Assembly: GCA_043808565.1 (NCBI GenBank)
Contig: JAZDEQ010000012.1
Span: 1-23,161 of the forward strand
DNA: 23,161 nt
Origin: UBA12403 sp043808565
GTDB lineage: Bacteria > Patescibacteriota > Patescibacteriia > UBA9934 > GWF2-40-263
Reading direction: 5' to 3'
Part shown: positions 1 to 6,162 of the stretch, in pieces
Layout: every line of letters begins with the position of its first letter
Position numbering within the stretch: the first letter of the stretch is position 1
Made by a program: the position numbers and the translations under genes
Notes under the pieces: model-generated
Database searches by the model: none
Told to the model about the DNA's origin: nothing
Seen by the model: the letters and a program-made list of their open reading frames with translations, nothing else

Positions 1-21
1 AATTTTTTTTGGCATAGTGAG

Positions 22-85
22 GACGAAAATGAAGTATAATTAAGAATACGTTCACGGTATCCCAATAGTATACGTCATTTTCGTC
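22..85. repeat. imperfect inverted repeat, 17-bp arms
   Basis: The left arm (22-38, GACGAAAATGA-A-GTATA) is complementary to the right arm (69-85, TATAC-G-TCATTTTCGTC) at 16 of 17 positions, with a 30-base spacer. The right arm lies just upstream of the transposase remnant and, read forward, could encode Y-T-S-F-S. The reverse complement of the left arm encodes the same residues with ACT in place of ACG for Thr. The structure may be an inverted duplication of transposon sequence or the terminal repeat of a small element. No poly-T follows it, so it is not a terminator. Confidence 0.5.
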
Positions 86-133
86 TCCATTAAGAGACAA
101 TAACTGGTTGGGGATCAACTGAATCGCCTACCA

Positions 134-439
134 GTGCCTAAAAATGAAAAGATAATTTTATTGTTAATGGATAACGCCGGTTGGCATAACAGTAATGAAT
201 TGAAAATTCCTAAAAATATTAGAATATTTCCACTTCCGCCATATTCTCCGGAACTACAACCTGTTGAATGCGGTTGGCCATTACTCAAAGAGTCCGTTGC
301 CAATAGATATTTTGATGATTTGGATAAGCTTGAAAACGTTGTTTTTAAAAGGTGTGAATGGATACTTAAAAACCCTGAAATTCTAAAAGGAGCCGTGGGA
401 TTTAATTGGATACAAGAAATTGAAAGTAGAATAGATTAA
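134..439 (+). pseudogene. IS630-family transposase, C-terminal remnant
   Basis: This encodes the C-terminal half of a DDE (DDE_3) transposase of the IS630/Tc1-mariner superfamily, which cuts and pastes its own element at TA dinucleotides. Visible landmarks are LLLMDNAGWH, carrying the second catalytic Asp, then PPYSPELQPVE with the catalytic Glu, and the tail VANRYFDDLDKLE...RCEWILKNPE typical of this family. Only 101 codons remain, from a GTG with no ribosome binding site. A stop lies in frame at 101-103. The N-terminal helix-turn-helix region and the first catalytic Asp are absent. Bases 69-110 in another frame read Y-T-S-F-S-S-P-L-R-D-N-N-W, which may be a frameshifted continuation. The gene is almost certainly inactive. 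No terminal inverted repeat of a complete IS was identified downstream. Confidence 0.85.
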
Positions 440-445
440 GTTAAT

Positions 446-679
446 TTGGTATTAGATGAAATCATCAAAGGAGATGCAGTAAGCTTTTCGTTGTGGGTGA
501 ATGTCCTTTCTGAACCAAAAGCCCTTTTAAGAATTGCCGAACGTGGGTTTGGAAAAACAAATGATGTTGTTAGAGCACTGTCTGCGGCTGTGGCTAGTCT
601 TGTTCCAGCAGATATTAGAGATGCCGCCCAAGCAGTTCTTGATGAAATGAATACTCGAAACAAGACTGCCAAAAAGTAA
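446..679 (+). CDS. short hypothetical protein or gene fragment
   Basis: A 77-codon reading frame opens right after the transposase stop (437-439) and in the same frame. It encodes an alanine-rich, probably helical polypeptide (DVVRALSAAVASLVPADIRDAAQAVL) ending in a basic tail, NKTAKK. The only upstream start is a TTG without a Shine-Dalgarno sequence. AAAGGAG at 467-473 is not at a useful distance from an in-frame start. Composition looks coding and more GC-rich than the transposase remnant, so this may be the 3' end of a gene whose beginning was lost when the element inserted. I do not recognise a family. A run of pyrimidines (about 714-731) follows, without a convincing hairpin. Confidence 0.35.
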   Translation: MVLDEIIKGDAVSFSLWVNVLSEPKALLRIAERGFGKTNDVVRALSAAVASLVPADIRDAAQAVLDEMNTRNKTAKK

Positions 680-751
680 TTTGTCAGGTCGGTCTTCGTT
701 TTTAAGGCCCTTGCTTTTTCTTTTTTTTTTAGAGTATTTTGGTTAAGAACT

Positions 752-1381
752 ATGAAACTTTTTTGTAATAAGGAACACGTTAATGATACTTTTTGGCACC
801 GCAAATTTGGCGTGGCCGCCGGAAGTATCATTGTTTTAGTTTTGGAGTTTGTCCAAATTATTGTTATTGCCGCGGCCATTATTATTCCGGTGCGGTATTT
901 TTTGGTTCAACCGTTCTATGTTAAGGGTGCTTCTATGGAACCTAATTTTTACGATCGCGAGTATTTGATTATTAATGAAATCGGTTATCGTTTTGCCGAA
1001 CCGGTTCGCGGCGAAATTGTGGTTTTCCATTATCCTAAAGATCATTCAGAATTTTTTATCAAAAGAATTATTGGTTTACCCGGCGAGACTGTGGAAATCG
1101 ATGGTGGCCGAATTGTGATTTATAATGAGGAGCATCCTAATGGTTTGGCACTTGACGAAACTTCATATTTGCCCGAAGGTACTGTGACGGTTAAAGGACG
1201 TTATAGCAAAATGACTTTGGGCACTGACGAATATTTTGTTTTAGGCGATCATCGTGACGCTAGTTCTGATTCTCGGTCTTGGGGCGTGGTTAAAAAAGAT
1301 GAAATTGTTGGTCAGGTTTGGTTGCGCGGTTTACCACTTTCTAAAATAGGTTCTTTTTCAACACCAAGTTATAATTTATAA
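752..1381 (+). CDS. lepB: signal peptidase I
   Basis: Type I leader peptidase (peptidase family S26), which removes signal peptides from exported proteins at the outer face of the membrane. It has 209 residues. A single N-terminal membrane helix spans about 24-50, followed by box B GASMEPNF with the nucleophile Ser61. Box D, FFIKRIIGLPGE, carries the general base Lys104, and box E is GDHRDASSDSRSWG (165-178). All catalytic motifs are intact and the length is normal for a single-TM enzyme. The ATG is the first in frame before the TM helix and has no SD. hisS follows after eight bases, so the two are probably co-transcribed. Several large exported proteins with signal peptides are encoded downstream and would be its substrates (inference). 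Confidence 0.96.
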   Translation: MKLFCNKEHVNDTFWHRKFGVAAGSIIVLVLEFVQIIVIAAAIIIPVRYFLVQPFYVKGASMEPNFYDREYLIINEIGYRFAEPVRGEIVVFHYPKDHSEFFIKRIIGLPGETVEIDGGRIVIYNEEHPNGLALDETSYLPEGTVTVKGRYSKMTLGTDEYFVLGDHRDASSDSRSWGVVKKDEIVGQVWLRGLPLSKIGSFSTPSYNL

Positions 1382-1389
1382 AAATATTT

Positions 1390-2820
1390 ATGCCTTTTAA
1401 AAAAATAATTCCGGCCAAAAAAAATAATAAACCAACCAAAATCGAAGACGACCTTGAAGAACCAGAAAAATTAAAAAACAAAGTTTCCGCTCCAGTAGTT
1501 CCGGTTCAAGCGGTTAAGGGCAAAAAAGTTCCGGAGTTATTGCGCGGCTTTCGTGATATTCTGCCTGACGAACAATCGTATTGGGATGTACTGCGTGAAG
1601 CAATTAAAAATATTGCTGATGCTTACAGTTTTGAACGGATTGATTTTCCGATTTTGGAAAAAGAAGAATTATTTATTCGCACCATTGGTAAGCAAACAGA
1701 TATTGTTGAAAAAGAAATTTATTGTTTTGAAGATAAGGGCGGCGATAAAGTAATTCTTCGTCCAGAAATGACGGCTTCGGCGGCCCGGGCTTATATTAAT
1801 CATGGTATGCTTAATCAGCCACAGCCAGTTAAGCTTTGGTATGTGGGGCCAACTTTTCGTTATGATCGACCTCAGGCTGGTCGATATCGTCAGTTTAATC
1901 AAGTTGGTTTTGAGGTTTTCGGCAGTAGTGAAGCAGTTATTGATGCACAAATTATTGTTTTAACTTATTCGTTACTCAAGTCGCTAGGTTTGGAAACCAA
2001 CATGCGAGTCAATTCTATTGGCACAGTCGAAACTCGCCAGACTTATAAAACTGAATTAGCCGCTTATTATCGCACTAAAAAGAATCAGATTTGCGAAGAT
2101 TGCAAACGACGTTTGTTAAAAAATCCTTTGCGTCTTTTAGATTGTAAAGTTGAGGGTTGCCAGGCGGTTAAAGCCGAGGCCCCGCAGATTCTTAATTGGT
2201 TAGACGAAGAATCAAAAAATCATTTCATGCACGTTCTTGAATACCTAGACGAAGCTGGTGTGCCATATACTCTTGATGCTCATTTGGTTCGTGGCTTAGA
2301 TTATTACAATCGTACAGTTTTTGAAGTTTGGGCCGCTGGTGATGAAGGCGAGCGTTCACAAAATGCTTTGGGTGGCGGCGGTCGTTATGATGGTTTGGTT
2401 GAGCTTTTGGGGGGTAGAGAAGGAACACCTGGTTGTGGTGTAGCTTTGGGCATGGAACGGATTGTTTTGGCTATGAAAGAATTAGGTCTTCAGCCACCAA
2501 TGCCAAAAGTTGAGGTATTTTTTGCTCAGCTGGGTGATTCAGCTCGCCGAGCCGGTTTACGACTTTTTGAGGAGCTTCGTCAGTCTGGTCTTTCAGTCCG
2601 CGAGGCGTTTGGCAAAGGTTCACTTAAGGGCCAATTAGAACTAGCTAATAAGCTTCAGGTGCCTTTTACTTTGATTCTTGGGCAAAAGGAAGTTCTTGAT
2701 GGCACGGTTATTATTCGTGATATGGAATCTGGCGCCCAGGAAATTATTGATGCCACTAAAATTGTCTCCATTATTCGTAAAAAGTTGGAAACTTTAAAAG
2801 TCTTGACAAACCACGAGTAA
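1390..2820 (+). CDS. hisS: histidine--tRNA ligase
   Basis: Class II aminoacyl-tRNA synthetase that charges tRNA-His with histidine and ATP in the cytoplasm. It has 476 residues. Motif 1 begins near GFRDILPDE (53-61). Motif 2 is YVGPTFRYDRPQAGRYRQF (151-169). The histidine-binding loop is LVRGLDYYNRTVFEVW (299-314). Motif 3 is GGGGRYDGLV followed by GCGVALGMERIVLAM (to about 362). An anticodon-binding alpha/beta domain fills about 373-470. Cysteines C235, C238, C252 and C257 lie in the insertion domain, as in many bacterial HisRS. Unusual is a Lys/Glu/Pro-rich extension of roughly 45 residues before the catalytic core, probably disordered. The start ATG has no SD and follows lepB closely. Confidence 0.97.
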   Translation: MPFKKIIPAKKNNKPTKIEDDLEEPEKLKNKVSAPVVPVQAVKGKKVPELLRGFRDILPDEQSYWDVLREAIKNIADAYSFERIDFPILEKEELFIRTIGKQTDIVEKEIYCFEDKGGDKVILRPEMTASAARAYINHGMLNQPQPVKLWYVGPTFRYDRPQAGRYRQFNQVGFEVFGSSEAVIDAQIIVLTYSLLKSLGLETNMRVNSIGTVETRQTYKTELAAYYRTKKNQICEDCKRRLLKNPLRLLDCKVEGCQAVKAEAPQILNWLDEESKNHFMHVLEYLDEAGVPYTLDAHLVRGLDYYNRTVFEVWAAGDEGERSQNALGGGGRYDGLVELLGGREGTPGCGVALGMERIVLAMKELGLQPPMPKVEVFFAQLGDSARRAGLRLFEELRQSGLSVREAFGKGSLKGQLELANKLQVPFTLILGQKEVLDGTVIIRDMESGAQEIIDATKIVSIIRKKLETLKVLTNHE

Positions 2821-2832
2821 TTAGGCAAGATA
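2803..2832 (+). promoter_or_regulatory. possible promoter for rpsU
   Basis: A perfect -35 hexamer TTGACA (2803-2808) lies in the last codons of hisS, followed 18 bases later by a weak -10 candidate AAGATA (2827-2832). A second A/T-rich -10-like box, TATAAA (2837-2842), is too distant for this -35. It would give rpsU its own transcript with a short leader. The weak -10 makes this tentative. Confidence 0.3.
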
Positions 2833-2860
2833 CGTCTATAAAATTTAATTTTTTTAGAAA

Positions 2861-2870
2861 GGAAGGTGAT
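2861..2870 (+). promoter_or_regulatory. strong Shine-Dalgarno of rpsU
   Basis: GGAAGGTGAT contains AGGTGAT, seven bases exactly complementary to the 16S rRNA 3' end (anti-SD CCUCC region plus ACUA), five bases before the GTG start. It is the only strong SD in front of any gene in this window. Upstream regions of lepB, hisS, yqeY, the surface genes, ybeY, dgkA and ftsA show nothing comparable. Confidence 0.85.
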
Positions 2871-2875
2871 TTACT

Positions 2876-3124
2876 GTGGTAGAAGTTAAACGCCGAAAAA
2901 GTGAAAGTTTCGATGCCTTGCTCCGTCGTTTTACTAAACGGGTGCAACTTTCAGGCCGGCTATTGGAAGCCAAAAAACATCGTTTCCATTCACGTAACAA
3001 AAATAAGAACTCATTAAAAAAGAGCGCTCTGCGCCGTTTAGAAATTTCGGTTCATCGCGAATATTTATTGAAAACTGGTCAATTAACTGAAGAAGAGCAA
3101 AAAAAAGCTAAACGTTTTCATTAA
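2876..3124 (+). CDS. rpsU: 30S ribosomal protein bS21
   Basis: Small-subunit ribosomal protein bS21, which binds near the 3' end of 16S rRNA by the mRNA platform. The 82-residue product is highly basic and has the family pattern VEVKRRKSESFDALLRRF near the N terminus, then long basic helices. It is slightly longer than the E. coli protein (about 71 aa), with a C-terminal TEEEQKKAKRFH tail. The GTG start is fixed by a textbook SD. The gene sits 55 bases after hisS and is followed immediately by a strong terminator, so it is probably its own or the last cistron. Because bS21 helps form the anti-SD platform, its being the sole gene with a strong SD suggests autoregulation (inference). Confidence 0.93.
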   Translation: MVEVKRRKSESFDALLRRFTKRVQLSGRLLEAKKHRFHSRNKNKNSLKKSALRRLEISVHREYLLKTGQLTEEEQKKAKRFH

Positions 3125-3131
3125 AGTAAGC

Positions 3132-3159
3132 AAAACGGCGACAAAATTCGCCGTTTTTG
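3132..3159 (+). terminator. intrinsic terminator after rpsU
   Basis: A 10-bp perfect stem (AAAACGGCGA 3132-3141 with TCGCCGTTTT 3148-3157), a six-base loop and a short T-rich tail. It starts eight bases after the rpsU stop. Confidence 0.88.
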
Positions 3160-3163
3160 TTAT

Positions 3164-3169
3164 TATAAT
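3164..3169 (+). promoter_or_regulatory. -10 box of yqeY, probably leaderless
   Basis: A perfect TATAAT ends six bases before the yqeY ATG (3176). Transcription would therefore start at or next to the start codon, giving a leaderless mRNA. No good -35 is present at 16-18 bases; that region is the rpsU terminator stem, so promoter and terminator overlap. Confidence 0.55.
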
Positions 3170-3175
3170 TATTGT

Positions 3176-3619
3176 ATGAATATTTTAGAAACCATCAATC
3201 AAGATTTTGTTTTAGCCATGAAGGAAAAACGTGAGGCCGAGCTTTCCACCTTGCGTTTACTTCGCGCGGCTTTAAAAAACAAACAAATCGAATTAATGCA
3301 CGAACTTAAAGAAGAAGATATTTTGGCCATGATTCGAACCCAAATTAAACAGCTTAAAGATGCGCTGTTATCATTTGAAACAGCTAATCGTTCGGATCTA
3401 GTTGAAAAAACCAAAAATGAATTATTGGTTTTAGAAAAATATTTACCCGCAGAAATATCTGACGAAGAGTTAAATAAAATTGTTCAAGAAATTTTGACGA
3501 CCAATGGCGTGGTGGCCAAAACCGAAGCCGGAAAAGCTATGGGCGCAGTTATGAAGACCGTGGCTGGTCGAGCCAACGGTGCTCGAGTTAAAGAAACCGT
3601 GGAACGTCTTTTAAAATAA
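3176..3619 (+). CDS. yqeY: GatB/YqeY domain protein
   Basis: A 147-residue protein matching the YqeY family over its full length. This family resembles the C-terminal tRNA-interacting domain of GatB (Asp/Glu-tRNA amidotransferase subunit B), and its free-standing role is not firmly defined. Family features are the N-terminal LRLLRAALKNKQIE helix, the segment LVLEKYLPAEISDEELNKIV and the C-terminal GKAMGAVMKTVAGRANGARVKE. No SD precedes the ATG, and a perfect -10 box sits right upstream. Proximity to rpsU is conserved in many bacteria. The next gene begins four bases after the stop, so the first pilin-like protein of the surface block is probably co-transcribed with it. Confidence 0.93.
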   Translation: MNILETINQDFVLAMKEKREAELSTLRLLRAALKNKQIELMHELKEEDILAMIRTQIKQLKDALLSFETANRSDLVEKTKNELLVLEKYLPAEISDEELNKIVQEILTTNGVVAKTEAGKAMGAVMKTVAGRANGARVKETVERLLK

Positions 3620-3623
3620 AAAT

Positions 3624-4046
3624 ATGATTAGAGTTGGCAAAAAAAAAATTACCTTTTTTTTCTCAGCCATAGTTTTTGTTTTGTCAGCGCCAGTAGCTTT
3701 GGCCGCGACTTCTAATAGCGCCAACAAGACCGTTTCTTCAACAGCCGCCAAAAGCAGTAGTTCGGATTTTTTAAACATCGGTAAATGGTTAGATGATTTT
3801 AATTCAACGCCTTTTTTGGCGCCGGAAAATCTTTTGCGGCTAGTGCGAGTTTTGGCTTTGGTTTTTGCTATTTTATTTATCAATATTCTTTTAGTCGGTT
3901 CCTTTCGGTCAATGATAAACGGCCTAGATGATTCAGTTGCCAAAAGCCGAAGGGAGATAGTCATTGGTTTGTCCGGAACTTTGGTGGTCTTTTTTATTTA
4001 TTTTTGGGCTTCGGCCATGTTAGTTAAACTTCAAACAGTTACCTGA
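3624..4046 (+). CDS. small exported protein with two TM helices, pilin-like
   Basis: A 140-residue protein. It has a basic N terminus (MIRVGKKK), a hydrophobic core and a signal-peptidase site after VALA (about residue 27). A Ser/Thr-rich stretch follows, then two membrane helices (about 72-95 and 112-134) separated by the charged loop GLDDSVAKSRRE. The mature N terminus would be outside, the loop inside and the C terminus outside. This is the topology of VirB2/TrbC-like or 'T4SS pilin' proteins common in CPR genomes, although sequence identity to the anchors in the next two genes is low. It lies four bases after yqeY and is followed by a terminator. It is the only gene here ending in TGA, which argues against TGA recoding. 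A structural or membrane-scaffold role beside the giant surface protein is inference. Confidence 0.7.
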   Translation: MIRVGKKKITFFFSAIVFVLSAPVALAATSNSANKTVSSTAAKSSSSDFLNIGKWLDDFNSTPFLAPENLLRLVRVLALVFAILFINILLVGSFRSMINGLDDSVAKSRREIVIGLSGTLVVFFIYFWASAMLVKLQTVT

Positions 4047-4068
4047 TCACGCAATTTATATTATCCAC

Positions 4069-4107
4069 ACCTGCTTTTTTAAAAAATAAAGCAGGTTTTA
4101 TTTTTTT
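4069..4107 (+). terminator. intrinsic terminator
   Basis: A nine-bp stem, ACCTGCTTT (4069-4077) with AAAGCAGGT (4088-4096), is followed by TTTATTTTTTT. It separates the yqeY/140-aa gene unit from the large surface-protein genes. Confidence 0.88.
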
Positions 4108-4108
4108 G

Positions 4109-4117
4109 TGCTAAAAT
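4109..4117 (+). promoter_or_regulatory. extended -10 promoter for the surface operon
   Basis: TGCTAAAAT is an extended -10 element (TGn plus a TATAAT-like hexamer) placed right after the terminator T-tract. No -35 is evident. Predicted initiation near 4123-4125 leaves essentially no leader before the GTG at 4121, or a 20-base leader before the alternative GTG at 4145. The same TGnTAAAAT form recurs at 23121-23129. Confidence 0.45.
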
Positions 4118-4120
4118 AAG

Positions 4121-6157
4121 GTGGGTTTTAAAAGAATTTTTTTTGTGAAAAGTAGTTGGAAAAAAACGACGTTTTTGTCCGTAACCATAGGTGGAGGATT
4201 GGCCGCGATTTTGTTGTTGGTTTTGATTCCATATTTTCCAGCCCTGGCTGAAACCCAAAGCGGCAGTGCAATTTTGAATACCGCCGCCGCGGCTTCGGGT
4301 TTATCTACAAGTTCAGTGCCAATCATTGTTGCGCGAATTATTAGAGTTTTATTGGGTGTCTTGGGGATTATTTTAGTCTGTTGGATTATTTATTGTGGCT
4401 GGCTTTATTTAACGTCGCACGGTGAGGTGGAAAAAATTAAAAAAGCCGGAAAAATTTTTAGTAGTTCAGCTATTGGTTTGCTTTTAGTGTTCGGTTCTTT
4501 TTCGCTCACTACTTTTATATTAAATAAACTGCTCGAAATGGCGGGAATTGGTAATACTGTTTCGACTTCTTCGGTAAATTATTCTGAGCCGCTTTCTGGT
4601 TCGCTTGGCTCAGGCATTATTGAAAGCCATTATCCAGCTCGCAACGCCATTGATATTCCGCGTAATACTCGGGTCATGATTACTTTTAAAGATGAAATTG
4701 AAATGGAATCAATGATTAAAGATTATGCCGATACGGTTGAAGCCGGGAGCGCAGTTTTTAATCTGAATACGGATAATATTTTAATTTATAAAACCGGCGA
4801 TGTTAGTGAAACAGCAAACTCAGCCAGCGTCGCTTTAACGAGTGCTGAAGTTGCAGTTTCTTTTAATGGTCTTGATTACAATGCTGACAGTACAGTTGAT
4901 GCAGCTAGTTATACCAGACTTGAAACCGAGGGCACAACGATATTTGTTTTTGATCCACCATTGCTTGGCAATACAGATGAAGATACAAACTATACAATAT
5001 TTTTAAGCCCAAATATTTTAAAAGCTGATGGTAGCTCGGCCTTTGATGGAATTTACAACGAAGGTTACGAGTGGTCGTTTACAGTTTCCACAGAAATTGA
5101 TTTAACTCCACCTCACGTAACTTCGGTTAGTCCAGTAGCTAATAACAATGTATTAAATCCACGTAATTCAGTTATTCAAATTAATTTTAATGAGGCCATG
5201 GATCCAGTGGCTGGAACTGGCACTTATCATCTTGATGATCCAGATGACGATAACGATATATCTGAAAGTTTTACTAACATCATGGCCAAGTATACAACCT
5301 CCCAAGTTGTTACAGAAACAATGATTGAAGGTTCATACGAAATTTCTAATTCTTACCGAACAATTGAATTTGTTAGTGAAGAGCCTTGCGGTCGTGATCC
5401 ATGTGGAAACACTATTTATTGTTTACCAGCCAGTGCCAATGTTAATGTTACAGGTAAAGCCGCGCCTTTAAGCAGTGAGCCGCCTCAGGCGGCTACAACC
5501 GGCGGCCTATTTCAAGGTTTGGTTGATGCGGCCGGAAATTCTTTAGATGGTAGCGGGCCTCAAGGGGTTTATGATGGTGTGGCCGCTGGTCCAGAGGGCA
5601 GTACAGCACTTAATTTGCCATCCGACAATTATTCTTGGCGTTTTTTAACTTCGGCTGTCAGCAATACTGATCCACCACAAATTATTTCTTTATCACCCAA
5701 TCCAAACGATCGTGAAGACTTTGCTGTCAATCAGGATATTACTATTACTTTTAATACCACCATGTGGTCTTCAACTTTGAATTCTGACAACATAAGATTA
5801 GTACCCAATCACACTCAAGAACTTTGGTACTTTGTTCAAAACGAAGAATTGCCACCAGCCACAAGTCCAACTACTATGGCTACTGTTGGTCATGGTGCTT
5901 TGTGGCAGACCGATGTTGATGCGGCTGGTAATCAAATTTTTTACTATTATTATCCAGTAATTACCCAAGGCATAAGGGGTCTGAATCAAATTTGTTTAAA
6001 TCCAGCCACCGGGCCAGCTATAACAAATTATACACCAGCCACCTGTGTTTCCTCGGGCAATAATAATTGTTGTGATGGCCGAGGTAGTTCTACGGCCTGT
6101 CGCACCATGGGAGCTACTGGTGAGACGGCTAAAGACCCGTTTACTTTGGGACAATAA
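4121..6157 (+). CDS. surface protein: pilin-like anchor plus Big_5 domains
   Basis: A 678-residue exported protein. The signal peptide ends after PALA (about residue 43). The T4SS-pilin-like module has TM1 about 66-97, the basic loop GEVEKIKKAGK, and TM2 about 111-135. This places everything after residue 136 outside. The exterior holds three SbsA-type Ig-like (Big_5) domains, starting near 166 (ESHYPARNAIDIPRNTRVMI), 330 (VTSVSPVANNNVLNPRNSVI) and 517 (IISLSPNPNDREDFAVNQDI), each with the conserved 'I.ItF...M' strand. A cysteine-rich tail (CVSSGNNNCCDGRGSSTACR) ends the protein. The anchor is clearly paralogous to that of the next gene. The GTG at 4121 is kept because it adds a basic n-region; GTG 4145 fits the predicted transcript start equally well or better. 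No SD is present. Function is probably cell-surface adhesion or an envelope stalk (inference). Confidence 0.82.
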   Translation: MGFKRIFFVKSSWKKTTFLSVTIGGGLAAILLLVLIPYFPALAETQSGSAILNTAAAASGLSTSSVPIIVARIIRVLLGVLGIILVCWIIYCGWLYLTSHGEVEKIKKAGKIFSSSAIGLLLVFGSFSLTTFILNKLLEMAGIGNTVSTSSVNYSEPLSGSLGSGIIESHYPARNAIDIPRNTRVMITFKDEIEMESMIKDYADTVEAGSAVFNLNTDNILIYKTGDVSETANSASVALTSAEVAVSFNGLDYNADSTVDAASYTRLETEGTTIFVFDPPLLGNTDEDTNYTIFLSPNILKADGSSAFDGIYNEGYEWSFTVSTEIDLTPPHVTSVSPVANNNVLNPRNSVIQINFNEAMDPVAGTGTYHLDDPDDDNDISESFTNIMAKYTTSQVVTETMIEGSYEISNSYRTIEFVSEEPCGRDPCGNTIYCLPASANVNVTGKAAPLSSEPPQAATTGGLFQGLVDAAGNSLDGSGPQGVYDGVAAGPEGSTALNLPSDNYSWRFLTSAVSNTDPPQIISLSPNPNDREDFAVNQDITITFNTTMWSSTLNSDNIRLVPNHTQELWYFVQNEELPPATSPTTMATVGHGALWQTDVDAAGNQIFYYYYPVITQGIRGLNQICLNPATGPAITNYTPATCVSSGNNNCCDGRGSSTACRTMGATGETAKDPFTLGQ

Positions 6158-6162
6158 TTTTC

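Noticed and set aside
680..751. Terminator before lepB
   Set aside because: There is a T-rich tract (about 714-731), but no stem of useful length precedes it.
4041..4046. TGA recoding, as in Gracilibacteria/Absconditabacteria
   Set aside because: The 140-aa gene ends sensibly at TGA just before a terminator, and the long genes contain no in-frame TGA. Glycine codons are ordinary.
3624..4046. Type IV pilin (prepilin peptidase class) for the 140-aa protein
   Set aside because: There is no G/A-F-T-x-x-E prepilin motif. It has a standard signal-peptidase site and two later TM helices.
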